A stretch of DNA of 64,000 nt from Beijerinckiaceae bacterium (GCA_947475995.1 CANJNI010000010.1:1-64000); one strand, 5' to 3'. Shown: positions 53,878 through 63,348, counted from the first letter of the stretch. Program-made: numbers and translations. The notes: generated from the sequence alone by a model not told the origin.

Positions 53878-55926
53878 TCAAGCTTGCCGATCGTTCACCA
53901 GCGCGATGCAGCGGTAGGTCTCCAGCCTCTCGAGCCGGAGATTACACCTGCCCGTTTCGTGCGCAATCGGGAACGGCTCACCGCTCACAACATCCCGTGC
54001 GCCGGAAGCCGGACAGTCGACCGCCACGTCGAAACCGGCCAGCGGAACGGACGAGGTGACCGGCCGGCCCTGCACCGAGGAATCGTTGAAAATGTGCAGC
54101 AGCCAGCCCTTCGGATTGCGGGTCAGGCTGAAGGAAACAGCGGCGGGCGCGTCGGTCCGGATCGGCGGCGGACCCAAAATGGGTTCGAGCACATCGGCCA
54201 GCACAAGCGCGTGGTCGTCCACTCCGTAAAGCCCGAAGGCGGCTCCGGGAAGCCACGGCAGCCAGATCGCCTGCCCCATGAGGTGACGGCGCTCCAGCAG
54301 CCCCGGATCGGTTCCGGGTCCGCGCACCATCGCAAATTCCGGCGCATTGTTGCGGAAAGGACCGACGACCCGCAGACCTGCGGTCCAGCCCTCCTGCCCC
54401 AGCTTCGGCATCCACAAACGGCCTTCCGCCCCCAGATGCGGCGCGCCGCCGAGCCGTTCCGACAGGGAGCGGCGATCTGCTTCGAAATAGGCGCCGGCCA
54501 GCGGTCTCACTTCACCGGGCAGCGCCGGAAGGGCGGCGCAGACGGGCCGTTCGCGGCGCTGGCCGATCTCGCTGCAGGCGCCGAAGTCGCCGGTGGCGAT
54601 CAGCGCGCCGCCCGACGCCACGTAATCGTCGAGACGGCCCGCGATCTCGTCGGAGAGGCACGAGACGGCCGGCGCGATCACAGCGGCGTAGCGCCCCAAT
54701 GTGTCGCGCCCGAGCGCCTCGGCCGGCAGAATGTCGGCCGGATAGCGCAGCCGCATCAGGGCTGAATAGAGTCCGCGCGCCTCGCCCACATGACCCCAAC
54801 CGTCTGCCCGCCCGGCCAGCCGGCCGTTGTCCGGTCCGTAGTCTAGCGTCGCCTGCGAGCGCAGCACCGCGATCTTGGCGACCGACTGCGCTCCTTCCAG
54901 CCAGGGCGCGGTCGCTGTCGCCAGTTCGCCGAAGGCCCGGATGGCCGGAACCGCGCGCGGGTCATCGCCCCCCAGACGCCCGCTCACCGCCACCATGACC
55001 GATGCGCCGAACGCATTGGCCTCGGCCATGTTGCGCAGCATCCGGTGCGGCGGCATGGCGGTCTGGCGGCTGGCGAAGAAGCCGCTCGCCGTCTGCACCA
55101 GCAGCGGCGCGGCGTCCGGCTTCAGACCGCGCGCCAGCATGGCTTCCTCCGCCGCCCAATGCGCCCATTGGGGCTGCGGGTCGACCGGATTGACCACGAC
55201 CGGATTGGAAATCTGCGAGGAGACCACGTCGGAGACCGCCGCCATCGCGGGCGCGTCCCAGCCGTCGCGGACATGATGATACGGGATGAGCGTCACATCA
55301 GGCCGGAACGACCGCGCATGGGCGCCGAGACGCCCGAAGAAACCGGCCAGAAAGGCGCGTCTCCATTGTTCATAGGCCGGACTTCGCGTTCCGGGTTCCG
55401 GAACATCAGCGCCGGTCGCAGCCCGCACGCCGGACGCGCAACGGGCGCAATAACAGCGCGGCACATAGAGATAGTTGAAGAACAGCCCGTCCGGTCGATA
55501 GGTCTTCATCATCTCGCCGACGATGCCGAACGCTTCTTCCTGCCAGAATGGTCCTGTCGGGCAGGTCGCGGGCATTTCCCAGACGAGGCTCGGAGCCCCG
55601 TCTGGACCGCGCACGAACCAGTCCGGATCGCGCTCGATCCATTCGGGCCGACCTTTCGACAGATCGACGCGCGCGATGAGGCGCAGACCGGACGCGCGCG
55701 CCGCCTCGCTGACCTCGCCCAGAAAGTCTCCGCGCATGTGCGGATTGATCCGCTGCGATCTCAGCTTCGTCGGGTACCAGCAGGAAAATCCGCCGCCCAT
55801 CGCCAGATAGGCTTTCGCCTTCGCGGCCGAGGCTTCCCGGATCAGGTCGCGCGCGTCGAGACCGATGGCGTCTTCCTCGCGCAACAGGTGCTGGAAGACG
55901 GTCTCTGGCTTCTTCCAGCCGCTCAT
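53878..55926 (-). CDS. Glycoside-hydrolase-like protein (GHL6 / beta-galactosidase-trimerisation type)
   Basis: A 682-residue cytoplasmic protein. The N-terminal (beta/alpha)8-like part (about 20-330) has GGGFSCWYPTKLRSQRINPH, RLIARVDLSKGRPEWIERDP and PDGLFFNYLYVPRCYCARC, which resembles the hypothetical glycosyl hydrolase 6 group. A flavodoxin-like trimerisation-type domain (about 375-510) and a small beta domain follow. No signal peptide is seen, unlike secreted sugar hydrolases. It overlaps the amidohydrolase stop by 4 bases. The substrate is unknown, but a glycoside or nucleoside is plausible given the phosphorylase in the same operon. Confidence 0.68.
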   Translation of the reverse strand: MSGWKKPETVFQHLLREEDAIGLDARDLIREASAAKAKAYLAMGGGFSCWYPTKLRSQRINPHMRGDFLGEVSEAARASGLRLIARVDLSKGRPEWIERDPDWFVRGPDGAPSLVWEMPATCPTGPFWQEEAFGIVGEMMKTYRPDGLFFNYLYVPRCYCARCASGVRAATGADVPEPGTRSPAYEQWRRAFLAGFFGRLGAHARSFRPDVTLIPYHHVRDGWDAPAMAAVSDVVSSQISNPVVVNPVDPQPQWAHWAAEEAMLARGLKPDAAPLLVQTASGFFASRQTAMPPHRMLRNMAEANAFGASVMVAVSGRLGGDDPRAVPAIRAFGELATATAPWLEGAQSVAKIAVLRSQATLDYGPDNGRLAGRADGWGHVGEARGLYSALMRLRYPADILPAEALGRDTLGRYAAVIAPAVSCLSDEIAGRLDDYVASGGALIATGDFGACSEIGQRRERPVCAALPALPGEVRPLAGAYFEADRRSLSERLGGAPHLGAEGRLWMPKLGQEGWTAGLRVVGPFRNNAPEFAMVRGPGTDPGLLERRHLMGQAIWLPWLPGAAFGLYGVDDHALVLADVLEPILGPPPIRTDAPAAVSFSLTRNPKGWLLHIFNDSSVQGRPVTSSVPLAGFDVAVDCPASGARDVVSGEPFPIAHETGRCNLRLERLETYRCIALVNDRQA

Positions 55927-57404
55927 GCGCCCTCGCTGCTTTCGAGACGCGCATACATGCGCCGAATGGGTTCGACGAGATCGCTCGCCGCCGCATAAGT
56001 CGCCGCATTGGCCCCCAGCCGTCGCTCGGCCGCAACCTGCGCCTCCTGCATCATCGTGGCCTCGTCGATCTGCGTGCAACGTCCATTTTGCACCACCGCC
56101 CTGCCCTGCACGAATACGGCTTCGGGCGCGACACGCCCCGCTGACAGAACCAGCTGGCGCACAGGGTCGATCAGCGGCGCAAACGCCGGATGGTCGAGCG
56201 GGAACAGCGCAAGGTCCGCTTCAAGACCGGGTTCGATTCGCCCGGCGCGACCGGCCAGACCAAGCACATCCGCTCCCTGCCGGGTCGCCATGCCGAAGGC
56301 TCTGTGCGGGCCGATCCAGCGCGCCGGATCGCGTTCGTTGAAATTGTGTAGGAGCGCCGTCCATTTCGCGGTTTCCAGCAGATCGCCGCTGTCGTTGCAG
56401 CAGGCGCTGTCCGTGCCGAGAGCCACCCGGATTCCACGCGCAACCATCTCCGGAACGGCGCAAAAGCCGCTTCCGAGTTTCGCATTCGACACCGGATTGT
56501 GGACCACGCTGGCCCCCGAACGCGCGATAATGTCGAGGTCGCCGTCTTCCAGCCAGATCGCATGGACGAGATGCGTGCGCGGCGTCAGCAATCCCAGATC
56601 CGCGAGATGCGCGATCATGCCGCGCCCGTAAAGCTGAAAAGCCATGGCGCGTTGCGCGCGGGTTTCGAGCACATGCATATGCAGCAGAAGCCCGCGCCGC
56701 ATGGACAGATCGCCGGCCGCGCGCAGCAGGTCGTCCGTGCACCGTTGCGGCCCGGACGGCGCAGCAGCCACCTGGATGCGTCCGTCGATTTCGTGCCAGC
56801 GCGCCGCGAACTCTTCGACAAGCGCAATCTGCTCGCGCCAGTGCAGCATCGCGCCGCGCCCGTAGCCGCTCGGGGGCCTGCCCGACGGACAGAAATCCTC
56901 GTCGATCAACGGCAAAGTCTCTGCGGGCGGCCTGTCGGCAAGCACCGGCGCGATCACGACGCGCATGCCTGTGTCGCGCCATGCGCGCGCAACCGCGTCG
57001 AGCAGATCGGGCCTCAGGGCCGGATCGAACCGGATGTGATCGACCACGCTGGTCACGCCCGCGCGCAAAAGCTCCGCCGCCGTCAGCCGCACGGCGAGGA
57101 TCGTTTCCTCGACGGTCCGCTCTACGCGACCGGCCGCCGAATGAAGCGACCACAATTCCAGCGGCAGTTCCGGCGCAGAGCCGCGGATCAGGCTGTCGGG
57201 CGAATGGACATGCGCGTTTACCAGACCCGGAACGACGAGCCGGCGGCGGGCGTCAACCGCCTGCAGTCCGGGCGGACAGGGCGCGCCGGGCGGATGCAGG
57301 GCCGCGATACAGCCGTTGCGAATTTCGATGTCCAGCGCGACCGCACTGTCATCCTGCACGCAAAGCCCGCCCGCAATCCACGCCTCCGCGCCCGCTCCAC
57401 CCAT
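55923..57404 (-). CDS. Amidohydrolase, cytosine/guanine-deaminase-like, first gene of the operon
   Basis: A 493-residue metal-dependent hydrolase of the ATZ/TRZ group. H65 and H67 (VNAHVH), a later LLLHMHVLE, VVHNPVSNAKLGSG and ALGTDSACCN (metal Asp) are present. It shares the HNPVSN segment and overall fold with the amidohydrolase at 45.9-47.2 kb, yet is longer and distinct, so two different deamination or dechlorination steps are likely. ATG 57404 with AGGG ahead is preferred over TTG 57419. Confidence 0.85.
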   Translation of the reverse strand: MGGAGAEAWIAGGLCVQDDSAVALDIEIRNGCIAALHPPGAPCPPGLQAVDARRRLVVPGLVNAHVHSPDSLIRGSAPELPLELWSLHSAAGRVERTVEETILAVRLTAAELLRAGVTSVVDHIRFDPALRPDLLDAVARAWRDTGMRVVIAPVLADRPPAETLPLIDEDFCPSGRPPSGYGRGAMLHWREQIALVEEFAARWHEIDGRIQVAAAPSGPQRCTDDLLRAAGDLSMRRGLLLHMHVLETRAQRAMAFQLYGRGMIAHLADLGLLTPRTHLVHAIWLEDGDLDIIARSGASVVHNPVSNAKLGSGFCAVPEMVARGIRVALGTDSACCNDSGDLLETAKWTALLHNFNERDPARWIGPHRAFGMATRQGADVLGLAGRAGRIEPGLEADLALFPLDHPAFAPLIDPVRQLVLSAGRVAPEAVFVQGRAVVQNGRCTQIDEATMMQEAQVAAERRLGANAATYAAASDLVEPIRRMYARLESSEGA

Positions 57405-57496
57405 ATCGTCCCTCGACAAAATACGCGGGACACATGAGCGAGTCCGGCGCGCAATGTCAAAGCTGCCGACGCGCCGGCTTGCGGGTTCGGACCGGA

Positions 57497-58510
57497 CTAC
57501 TTGCCGTTGAACGTCGCCAGAATATCCTCGATCTGCTTCACCACGGCCGGCGGCGTGCTGGCGGCGCGCTCGACGACCTTGGCAAGCGCAGCGCCGTCGA
57601 TCGGCGAATCGAATTCAAGCCTCATGCGCGTCACATCGTCCTTGAATCCCTGATCCGTCACGACCTTCATGAAGGCTTCGCGGAACAGCGCAAGTTGCGC
57701 GGGCGCAATGCCGGGCGGCGCCAGATAGGGACGCGCGATTTCGCCGCGCACACGCATGAAATCGAGAATCTGGCGTTCTGTGTCGTTCTTCGCCAGATCG
57801 CTGAAGAGCGGGACGTCCTTCAATTCGGGATGCGGCGTCGCGCCATGCTGGAAGATCACCTTCACAAAGTTGCGTTCCAGCATGTCCGTGGCCTTCAGCG
57901 ATCCCCAGGTGGTGCCGCCGGTGCCGTGAATCTCCCCACGCTCCATGGCGAGTTTTGTCTCGTCGCTGGTGCGATAGCCGGGAATGATCTTGAACTTCAG
58001 CCCGAACAGCTTCTGGCCGATGAGCGGAAGATCAATGCCGGTGCTGCCAAGGCTTGTGCCGCCAAGCACGACTTCGCGTGTCTTGGCTTCTTCCAGACTC
58101 TGTACCGGCGAATTCCTGGTGACATAGCCGATATAGGTGTCGCTCGATGCGTTGCCGATCCAGTTGAACTTCGTCACGTCGAAGTCCACCACCGTGGGCG
58201 ACAATTGCGGCGACGTCAGAACCGATCCATGCACGGCGCCGATCACGGTGCCGTCGCGCGGCGCGATATTGTAAAGATAGCTGGCTGCCCGGATGCCGCC
58301 GCCTCCGGGCATTTCCTGCACGATGATGCTGGGCTTGCCGGGAAGATAAGCAGGCATGTAGCGGGCCATCAGCCGCGCATAGGCCTCGTATCCGCCGCCG
58401 CCGCTCACCACGATCTTGATGACCTTGCCGGCGAAATTCGTATCCTGCGCCTGCGCCGGAAACGCTGCTGCGAGGCCACACGCCAACACGATTGCTGCGA
58501 GCTTCTTCAT
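57497..58510 (-). CDS. Bug/TctC-type periplasmic binding protein 2
   Basis: A 337-residue receptor with a signal peptide (about 1-21, ending PAQAQ). Bug signatures IKIVVSGGGGYEAYARLMAR, IIVQEMPGGGGIRAASYLYN and VVLGGTSLGSTG are visible. It differs from the Bug protein at 42.5-43.5 kb. No TctAB membrane genes are nearby. It lies upstream of the importer operon on the same strand (92-base gap) and divergent from the acyl-CoA synthetase gene. Confidence 0.9.
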   Translation of the reverse strand: MKKLAAIVLACGLAAAFPAQAQDTNFAGKVIKIVVSGGGGYEAYARLMARYMPAYLPGKPSIIVQEMPGGGGIRAASYLYNIAPRDGTVIGAVHGSVLTSPQLSPTVVDFDVTKFNWIGNASSDTYIGYVTRNSPVQSLEEAKTREVVLGGTSLGSTGIDLPLIGQKLFGLKFKIIPGYRTSDETKLAMERGEIHGTGGTTWGSLKATDMLERNFVKVIFQHGATPHPELKDVPLFSDLAKNDTERQILDFMRVRGEIARPYLAPPGIAPAQLALFREAFMKVVTDQGFKDDVTRMRLEFDSPIDGAALAKVVERAASTPPAVVKQIEDILATFNGK

Positions 58511-58807
58511 CCGCTTCCTCCCGATGCTCCCGGCTTATGCGCAGCATTCACATGCCGCGAAACGGGTTCCGCATCCCTGATTGAACTGTTGCCCTTCGGC
58601 TTGCTACAATCTGCCCCGGTTTCGTCGCACATACAAGGCGAGCCCAAAGGTCAAGATTGCGCAGCCAGGAGCTGCACAAGGGGGGAATGTCAGTTGATCG
58701 TCAGCATTGCATCGATGCGCCCGCGATCCGGGCCTCCGGCTTCCGCCTCATGTCCGCAACGACTTCCTGCGCCGCGCGCGTACCAGATTTGAAAGCATAG
58801 CGCCGTC

Positions 58808-60919
58808 ATGCCCAGCACAAGCTCCATCGAAAAACTGCTGCAACCCGGATCAATCGCCATCGTGGGCGCCTCGCCGCGCACCCGCATGGGCCGCGCCGTC
58901 ATCCAGAACGCGCGCCGGATCGGCTTCAAGGGGGCGATCTATCCGGTCAATCCCAATTATGAAGAGATCGAGGAACTCGCCTGTTACAAGAGCCTTGGGG
59001 CGCTTCCGCAGACGCCCGATTGCGTGGTCATTCTGGTGCCGGCGGATCGTGTGCTTCCTGTTCTTGAAGAAGCCGGAGCGCTGGGCGTCAAGGCCGCAGT
59101 CGTGGTCGCGAACGGTTTCGGCGACTCGCGCGCCAGCGAGGGCGCGGTGCGTCACAGCCGCCTGCTGGCTATCGCTGCGCAATACGACATGGCCATCGCC
59201 GGACCGAATTGTCTGGGCCTCACAAGCTTCGTCTACAGCGTTGCAAATACCTACACGGACCTGCCGCCCGGCGCGCGGCCCGGCGGCATTTCCATCATTT
59301 CGCAGAGCGGCGGATTGCTCAACGCGGCCGCAAGTTACGTCAACGAGCGCGGCGGTGGACTGAATTATCTCATCTCCGGCGGCAATCACGCCGTTGTCGG
59401 TCTGCACGACTACATCGAGTTCCTCGGCGACGATCCGGCCACGCGCGTCATCGCCTGCATCATGGAAGGCGTGACGGACGGACAGAAATTCCGGCAGGCG
59501 ATCGAGCGCGTCTCGCCCAAGAAGCCGATCGTGATTTTGAAGCTGGGACGCAGTGACGCAGGAAAGCGCGCCACCTTCGCGCATACCGGCACTCTCGCCG
59601 GACAGGACGCCGCCTTCGCGGCCCTGTTCCGGCAGAACGGCGTCGCGCAGGCCGCCAGCATCGACGACCTCATGGAGACCTCGATGCTGATGGCCTCAGC
59701 CAAGGCCCCCACGGGCGGCCGATGCGTGATGCTGACCATTTCAGGCGGAACCACGGGCCTCATCGCCGACATCGGCGAGGCGGCCGGCCTGCGCTTTCCG
59801 GCCCTGTCTCCCGAGACTGACAAGTCGCTTCGCGAAATCTTCAAGATCCCGCACGCGCTCAACAACCCGATCGACACGACAGGATGGCCGCAGCTTTCCG
59901 ATGAAGGAAATCTGGATCGCGCTCTGGATGCGCTGCTCGCCGATGACGAGGTCGATCTGGTCGCCATTTCGTTCCGTCTGACGCCCACCGACCGGGATCG
60001 CAAACTTATCGCAACGCTCGCGCGCCGCTCGAACGAGGCCGCCAAGCCGATGCTGTTTTCATCGACGGTCTCCTATACGGCGCAGCCATTCCGGGCCTTC
60101 GCGCCGGAGCTCGCTGATTATCCGATCCTGGAGGATCTCGAAAACGGTCAAAGGGCCATCAGCCGCCTGATCGCCTATGGCAAGTTCCGCAACAGCCGCC
60201 AGACTGCGCGCAGCACGTCGGCTACGCCTGTCACGATTTCCCACGCCGCCGGACGACATTCGCTGACCGAATTTGAAAGCAAGCAATTGCTCGCGCAGCA
60301 CGGGCTTTCCGTCACGCGCGAGGCGCTTGCGACGGACTCCGGCATGGCGGCCCGCCTCGCCGAAGACATCGGCTATCCGGTCGCGCTCAAGATTCAGTCG
60401 CCCGACATACCGCACAAGTCGGAAGCGGGCGGCGTGAAGCTCAACATCATGTCTGCCGAGCAGGCGAAAGCCGCGTTCGACGAGATCATCGCCAACGCCA
60501 GGCGCGCGCAGCCCGGCGCTGCCCTTGACGGCGTTCTGGTTCAGCAGATGGTCCCGAAAGGCCTCGAAGTCATTCTCGGAATGAACCACGACGAGCAGCT
60601 CGGCCCCTGCATCATCGTCGGGCTCGGCGGCATATTCGTCGAAGTCCTGAAGGACGTGTCCCTGCGCTTCCCGCCGGTCAACAGGAGCGAGGCCGTCGAC
60701 ATGCTGGGTGAACTGCGCGGCAAGGCCCTGCTCGAAGAGTTTCGCGGATCGCCCGCGCGAGATGTCGATGCGCTGGCGGAGATGATCGTGCGCTTCAGCG
60801 AAATGGTCGCCGCAACGAACGGCCAGTTTCAGGCCATCGACATCAATCCGGTCATCGTCGGTCCCGCCGGTCAGGGCGCCGTCATCGCCGACGCCCTGAT
60901 GATCCCGCGCAAGGCATGA
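58808..60919 (+). CDS. Acyl-CoA synthetase (NDP-forming), acetate-CoA ligase family
   Basis: A 703-residue fused protein. The order is a CoA-binding domain (about 8-130, GSIAIVGASPRTRMGRAVIQ), a succinyl-CoA-ligase-like domain (about 145-440, SIISQSGGLLNAAASYVNER and the HTGTLAGQDAAFAALFRQ segment) and an ATP-grasp domain (about 475-700, GYPVALKIQSPDIPHKSEAG, GLEVILGMNHDEQLGP). It interconverts an organic acid and its CoA ester with ATP. In catabolic islands such enzymes activate pimelate-, ferulate- or acetate-like acids; the substrate is not determined here. Confidence 0.88.
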   Translation: MPSTSSIEKLLQPGSIAIVGASPRTRMGRAVIQNARRIGFKGAIYPVNPNYEEIEELACYKSLGALPQTPDCVVILVPADRVLPVLEEAGALGVKAAVVVANGFGDSRASEGAVRHSRLLAIAAQYDMAIAGPNCLGLTSFVYSVANTYTDLPPGARPGGISIISQSGGLLNAAASYVNERGGGLNYLISGGNHAVVGLHDYIEFLGDDPATRVIACIMEGVTDGQKFRQAIERVSPKKPIVILKLGRSDAGKRATFAHTGTLAGQDAAFAALFRQNGVAQAASIDDLMETSMLMASAKAPTGGRCVMLTISGGTTGLIADIGEAAGLRFPALSPETDKSLREIFKIPHALNNPIDTTGWPQLSDEGNLDRALDALLADDEVDLVAISFRLTPTDRDRKLIATLARRSNEAAKPMLFSSTVSYTAQPFRAFAPELADYPILEDLENGQRAISRLIAYGKFRNSRQTARSTSATPVTISHAAGRHSLTEFESKQLLAQHGLSVTREALATDSGMAARLAEDIGYPVALKIQSPDIPHKSEAGGVKLNIMSAEQAKAAFDEIIANARRAQPGAALDGVLVQQMVPKGLEVILGMNHDEQLGPCIIVGLGGIFVEVLKDVSLRFPPVNRSEAVDMLGELRGKALLEEFRGSPARDVDALAEMIVRFSEMVAATNGQFQAIDINPVIVGPAGQGAVIADALMIPRKA

Positions 60920-60990
60920 TCGAATGAGACGCTCCTGCGCAACCCGGATTGTTGCGCAGGCGCTTCACGTCAGCCTGAAACGGAAATGAA

Positions 60991-62067
60991 TTATTCCGCC
61001 GCCACCCTCGCGGTCGCCGTTTCGGCCGCAATCGCACGGTCGATCATCATGCGCGCTCGGACACTGCCGGCGTCGATGTTCAGCTTCAGCAAACGCCTGT
61101 CCGGATAGCGCAACAGGTTCACCTGCTGCTGCTCCAGCATCGCAAGATCTTCGCTGAAGATCTTTCCCTGGCCTTCGCGCACGGACGCCGTGACGGCGGG
61201 ATCATTCACTGCGAACTGCCGCGCCATGCCCCAGAAATACCAGTGGCTATGTTCGGTCTCGGGCGTGATGAAATCGACCACGATGCTGGACGCCTTCGCG
61301 GAGGGGTCCGCCTCATAGCCGCCCCTTCCCTCCAGGGCGACGCCGACCTCGATCATCACATGGCTCGGCAGGCTGAAGCGGCAAATCTGCCAGCGGTCAA
61401 CGGGTTGATCGTCCGGCAATCCCGCATGGCGCAACGCCATGCGCCAGAATGGCGGCGCCTGAACCGACTGCATGGTCCGGCTGGTGACGACATCATCGCC
61501 TTCCACCCGCGTGGCGACAGGCGCCTCGTCGATCTCGCGCTGCCCGATGCTGCTGGCGTGCACATAGGTCTCGTGAGTGAGGTCCATCAGATTGTCGATC
61601 ATCAACCGATAATCGCAGGCGATGTGAAACAGGCCGCCGCCGTAAGCCCACTCGTCGCTCTCGGCCCAGGGCAGCGGATGCAGCTTCGCCGGATCGGCGA
61701 GTTCCGCATCGCCCGGCCACACCCAGACAAAACCGTAGCGCTCGATCGCCGGAAAGGCCCGGATCGACGGGAACCCCTGCACGCGCTGACCCGGCATGCT
61801 GTGGGCACGTCCGGTGCAGCCCATGACAAGCCCATGATAGCCGCAGACCAGTGCGCCATCGCGCACGAAGCCGAGCGACAGGGGCGCGCCCCGGTGCGGG
61901 CAGAAATCCTCCAGCGCCGCCACTTTCCCGTCCTCACCCCGATAGAAGACCATGGACTCGTCGCAGATCTTTCGACCGAGCGGCTTGTCGCCGAGTTCGT
62001 CGGGCGTACAGGCGACGTACCACGCATTGCGGGGCCAGGCGGGTTGGGTGGGGACGGATTTGGTCAT
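60991..62067 (-). CDS. Rieske non-heme iron oxygenase, vanillate-demethylase/phthalate-dioxygenase type
   Basis: A 358-residue oxygenase subunit. The Rieske 2Fe-2S ligands are C56, H58, C75 and H78 (CPHRGAPLS, CGYHG). The catalytic iron site is in DNLMDLTHETYVHASS (about 158-173, H165 and H170). This class demethylates or hydroxylates aromatics such as vanillate or phthalate and needs a separate ferredoxin reductase, which is not in the window. ATG 62067 follows GGGAG. It is divergent from the LysR gene, which probably controls it. Confidence 0.9.
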   Translation of the reverse strand: MTKSVPTQPAWPRNAWYVACTPDELGDKPLGRKICDESMVFYRGEDGKVAALEDFCPHRGAPLSLGFVRDGALVCGYHGLVMGCTGRAHSMPGQRVQGFPSIRAFPAIERYGFVWVWPGDAELADPAKLHPLPWAESDEWAYGGGLFHIACDYRLMIDNLMDLTHETYVHASSIGQREIDEAPVATRVEGDDVVTSRTMQSVQAPPFWRMALRHAGLPDDQPVDRWQICRFSLPSHVMIEVGVALEGRGGYEADPSAKASSIVVDFITPETEHSHWYFWGMARQFAVNDPAVTASVREGQGKIFSEDLAMLEQQQVNLLRYPDRRLLKLNIDAGSVRARMMIDRAIAAETATARVAAE

Positions 62068-62145
62068 GTCGCTCCCGTGGGGTTGGTCCACCGTTCAGCG
62101 CGGACGCGAGTGCAAATTAGGTTGAGCCAAAACCATAAGCATCAG

Positions 62146-62169
62146 ATATAGTATTTATAGACACTATAT
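62146..62169. promoter_or_regulatory. Inverted repeat in the Rieske/LysR divergent promoter
   Basis: ATATAGT (62146-62152) and ACTATAT (62163-62169) form a perfect dyad with a 10-base AT-rich spacer; it contains a T-N11-A core of the LysR-binding type. It lies 10 bases before the LysR ATG and about 80-100 bases before the oxygenase ATG, placed to regulate both. Confidence 0.65.
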
Positions 62170-62178
62170 GGCTTTGAA

Positions 62179-63105
62179 ATGGATAGACTGGACCTCAATC
62201 TCCTGCCCGTGTTGGAAGCGCTATTCGCCCAGCGCAGCGTCTCGGGCGCCGCCCGCGCTTTGGGCGTGACCCAGCCCAGCGTCAGCCTCGCCCTGAGGCG
62301 GTTGCGAGCGCATTTCGAGGACGAACTGTTTGTCCGGCAAGGCGCCCGGATGGAGCCGACCCCGGCGGCGCAGCGCCTGCTGGAGCCGGTGACAAAGGTG
62401 ATGACCTCGGTGCGCTCGGAGATCGTGGCTGCAGCCCCCTTCGATCCGGCACAGTCCGGGCGATGCTTCACCCTCAACCTGTCGGACCTTGGCGAACTGA
62501 CGTTCCTGCCCGATCTGATGACCGCCCTGCGCGAACGCGGGCCGGGGCTGTCCGTCCGGTCCGTGTATTTGCCCCCCGCCGAATTGCGCAAGGGACTGGC
62601 GGACGGATCGGTTGATCTGGCGCTGGGGTTTCTGCTCGGGCTGGAGGGCGACAATCTCTTCACCCAGACGCTGTTCGAACAGGGTTTCGTATGTCTGGTT
62701 CGATCCGATTGGGGCGGCGGGGCGCAAACAATGACGCTGGACGATTTCCTCGCCGCCGATCATGCCGTCATCGAACAGGAAGGGCGCAGTCAGGAAGTTT
62801 TAGAACGGCGATTAAGATCGCTCGGATTGCATCGGCGTTCCGTGCTGCGTTCCCCGCACTTCATGACCGTGCCGCTGCTTGTCGCCCGGTCCGACATGAT
62901 CGCCACCGTGCCCTATGGCCTCGGTCGCATCTTCTCGCGCCTCGGCGGCCTGCGCTTCGTGCCGCCGCCTTTCGACGCTCCACGCATCCCTCTCCAGCAA
63001 CTCTGGCACAGACGCAGCCATCAGGATCCGGGAGCCGTGTGGCTCAGACGGCTGGTTGCAGAGCTGTTCCGCGGGCGCGATCCGATGGCGCGACCTGAGG
63101 GCTGA
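62179..63105 (+). CDS. LysR-family transcriptional regulator
   Basis: A 308-residue regulator. The N-terminal winged helix-turn-helix is MDRLDLNLLPVLEALFAQRS then VSGAARALGVTQPSVSLALR (about 1-60), followed by a linker helix and a two-lobed effector-binding domain (about 90-300). The subfamily resembles NodD/NahR-like regulators with a short LysR_substrate domain. By position it is expected to control the divergent Rieske oxygenase in response to an aromatic compound and to repress itself through the dyad that touches its own start. Confidence 0.92.
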   Translation: MDRLDLNLLPVLEALFAQRSVSGAARALGVTQPSVSLALRRLRAHFEDELFVRQGARMEPTPAAQRLLEPVTKVMTSVRSEIVAAAPFDPAQSGRCFTLNLSDLGELTFLPDLMTALRERGPGLSVRSVYLPPAELRKGLADGSVDLALGFLLGLEGDNLFTQTLFEQGFVCLVRSDWGGGAQTMTLDDFLAADHAVIEQEGRSQEVLERRLRSLGLHRRSVLRSPHFMTVPLLVARSDMIATVPYGLGRIFSRLGGLRFVPPPFDAPRIPLQQLWHRRSHQDPGAVWLRRLVAELFRGRDPMARPEG

Positions 63106-63120
63106 CACGTACACGACCGT

Positions 63121-63348
63121 TCAGCGCGACGGATTCCGCAAACACGCGCCGACAAGAAATCCAAACGCCAGTCCTGCGCCAAGCTGCAGGAGCGAAGGCC
63201 CGCGATGCTTGCGGGCGTAACGCTCCATCGACGGCGCCGCAGCCCTGCTCCGCCGTCCGGCAGGCCCCATCCCGGCGTCCTTCGAATGCAAGGCTACGCG
63301 CGGGTCCGGATGGGCCGAGGCGAAATGCGGTCCCCTGTCTGAAGGCAT
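63121..63348 (-). CDS. Hypothetical small protein with a C-terminal membrane helix
   Basis: A possible 75-residue protein from ATG 63348: a basic, Arg/Pro-rich first part and one hydrophobic segment near the end (LLQLGAGLAFGFLVGACL). GGGAC about 8 bases upstream is a weak ribosome site. I recognise no family. The frame could be chance; the clear terminal helix is the main support. Confidence 0.4.
   Translation of the reverse strand: MPSDRGPHFASAHPDPRVALHSKDAGMGPAGRRSRAAAPSMERYARKHRGPSLLQLGAGLAFGFLVGACLRNPSR

Noticed and set aside
52283-53917. 544-codon open frame on the plus strand
   Set aside because: Antisense shadow of the DppA-like binding protein, with composition typical of complementary high-GC frames.
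60930-60962. CCTGCGCAA...TTGCGCAGG hairpin after the acyl-CoA synthetase as a terminator
   Set aside because: The stem is good but no T-tract follows on either strand within a few bases, so intrinsic termination cannot be claimed.
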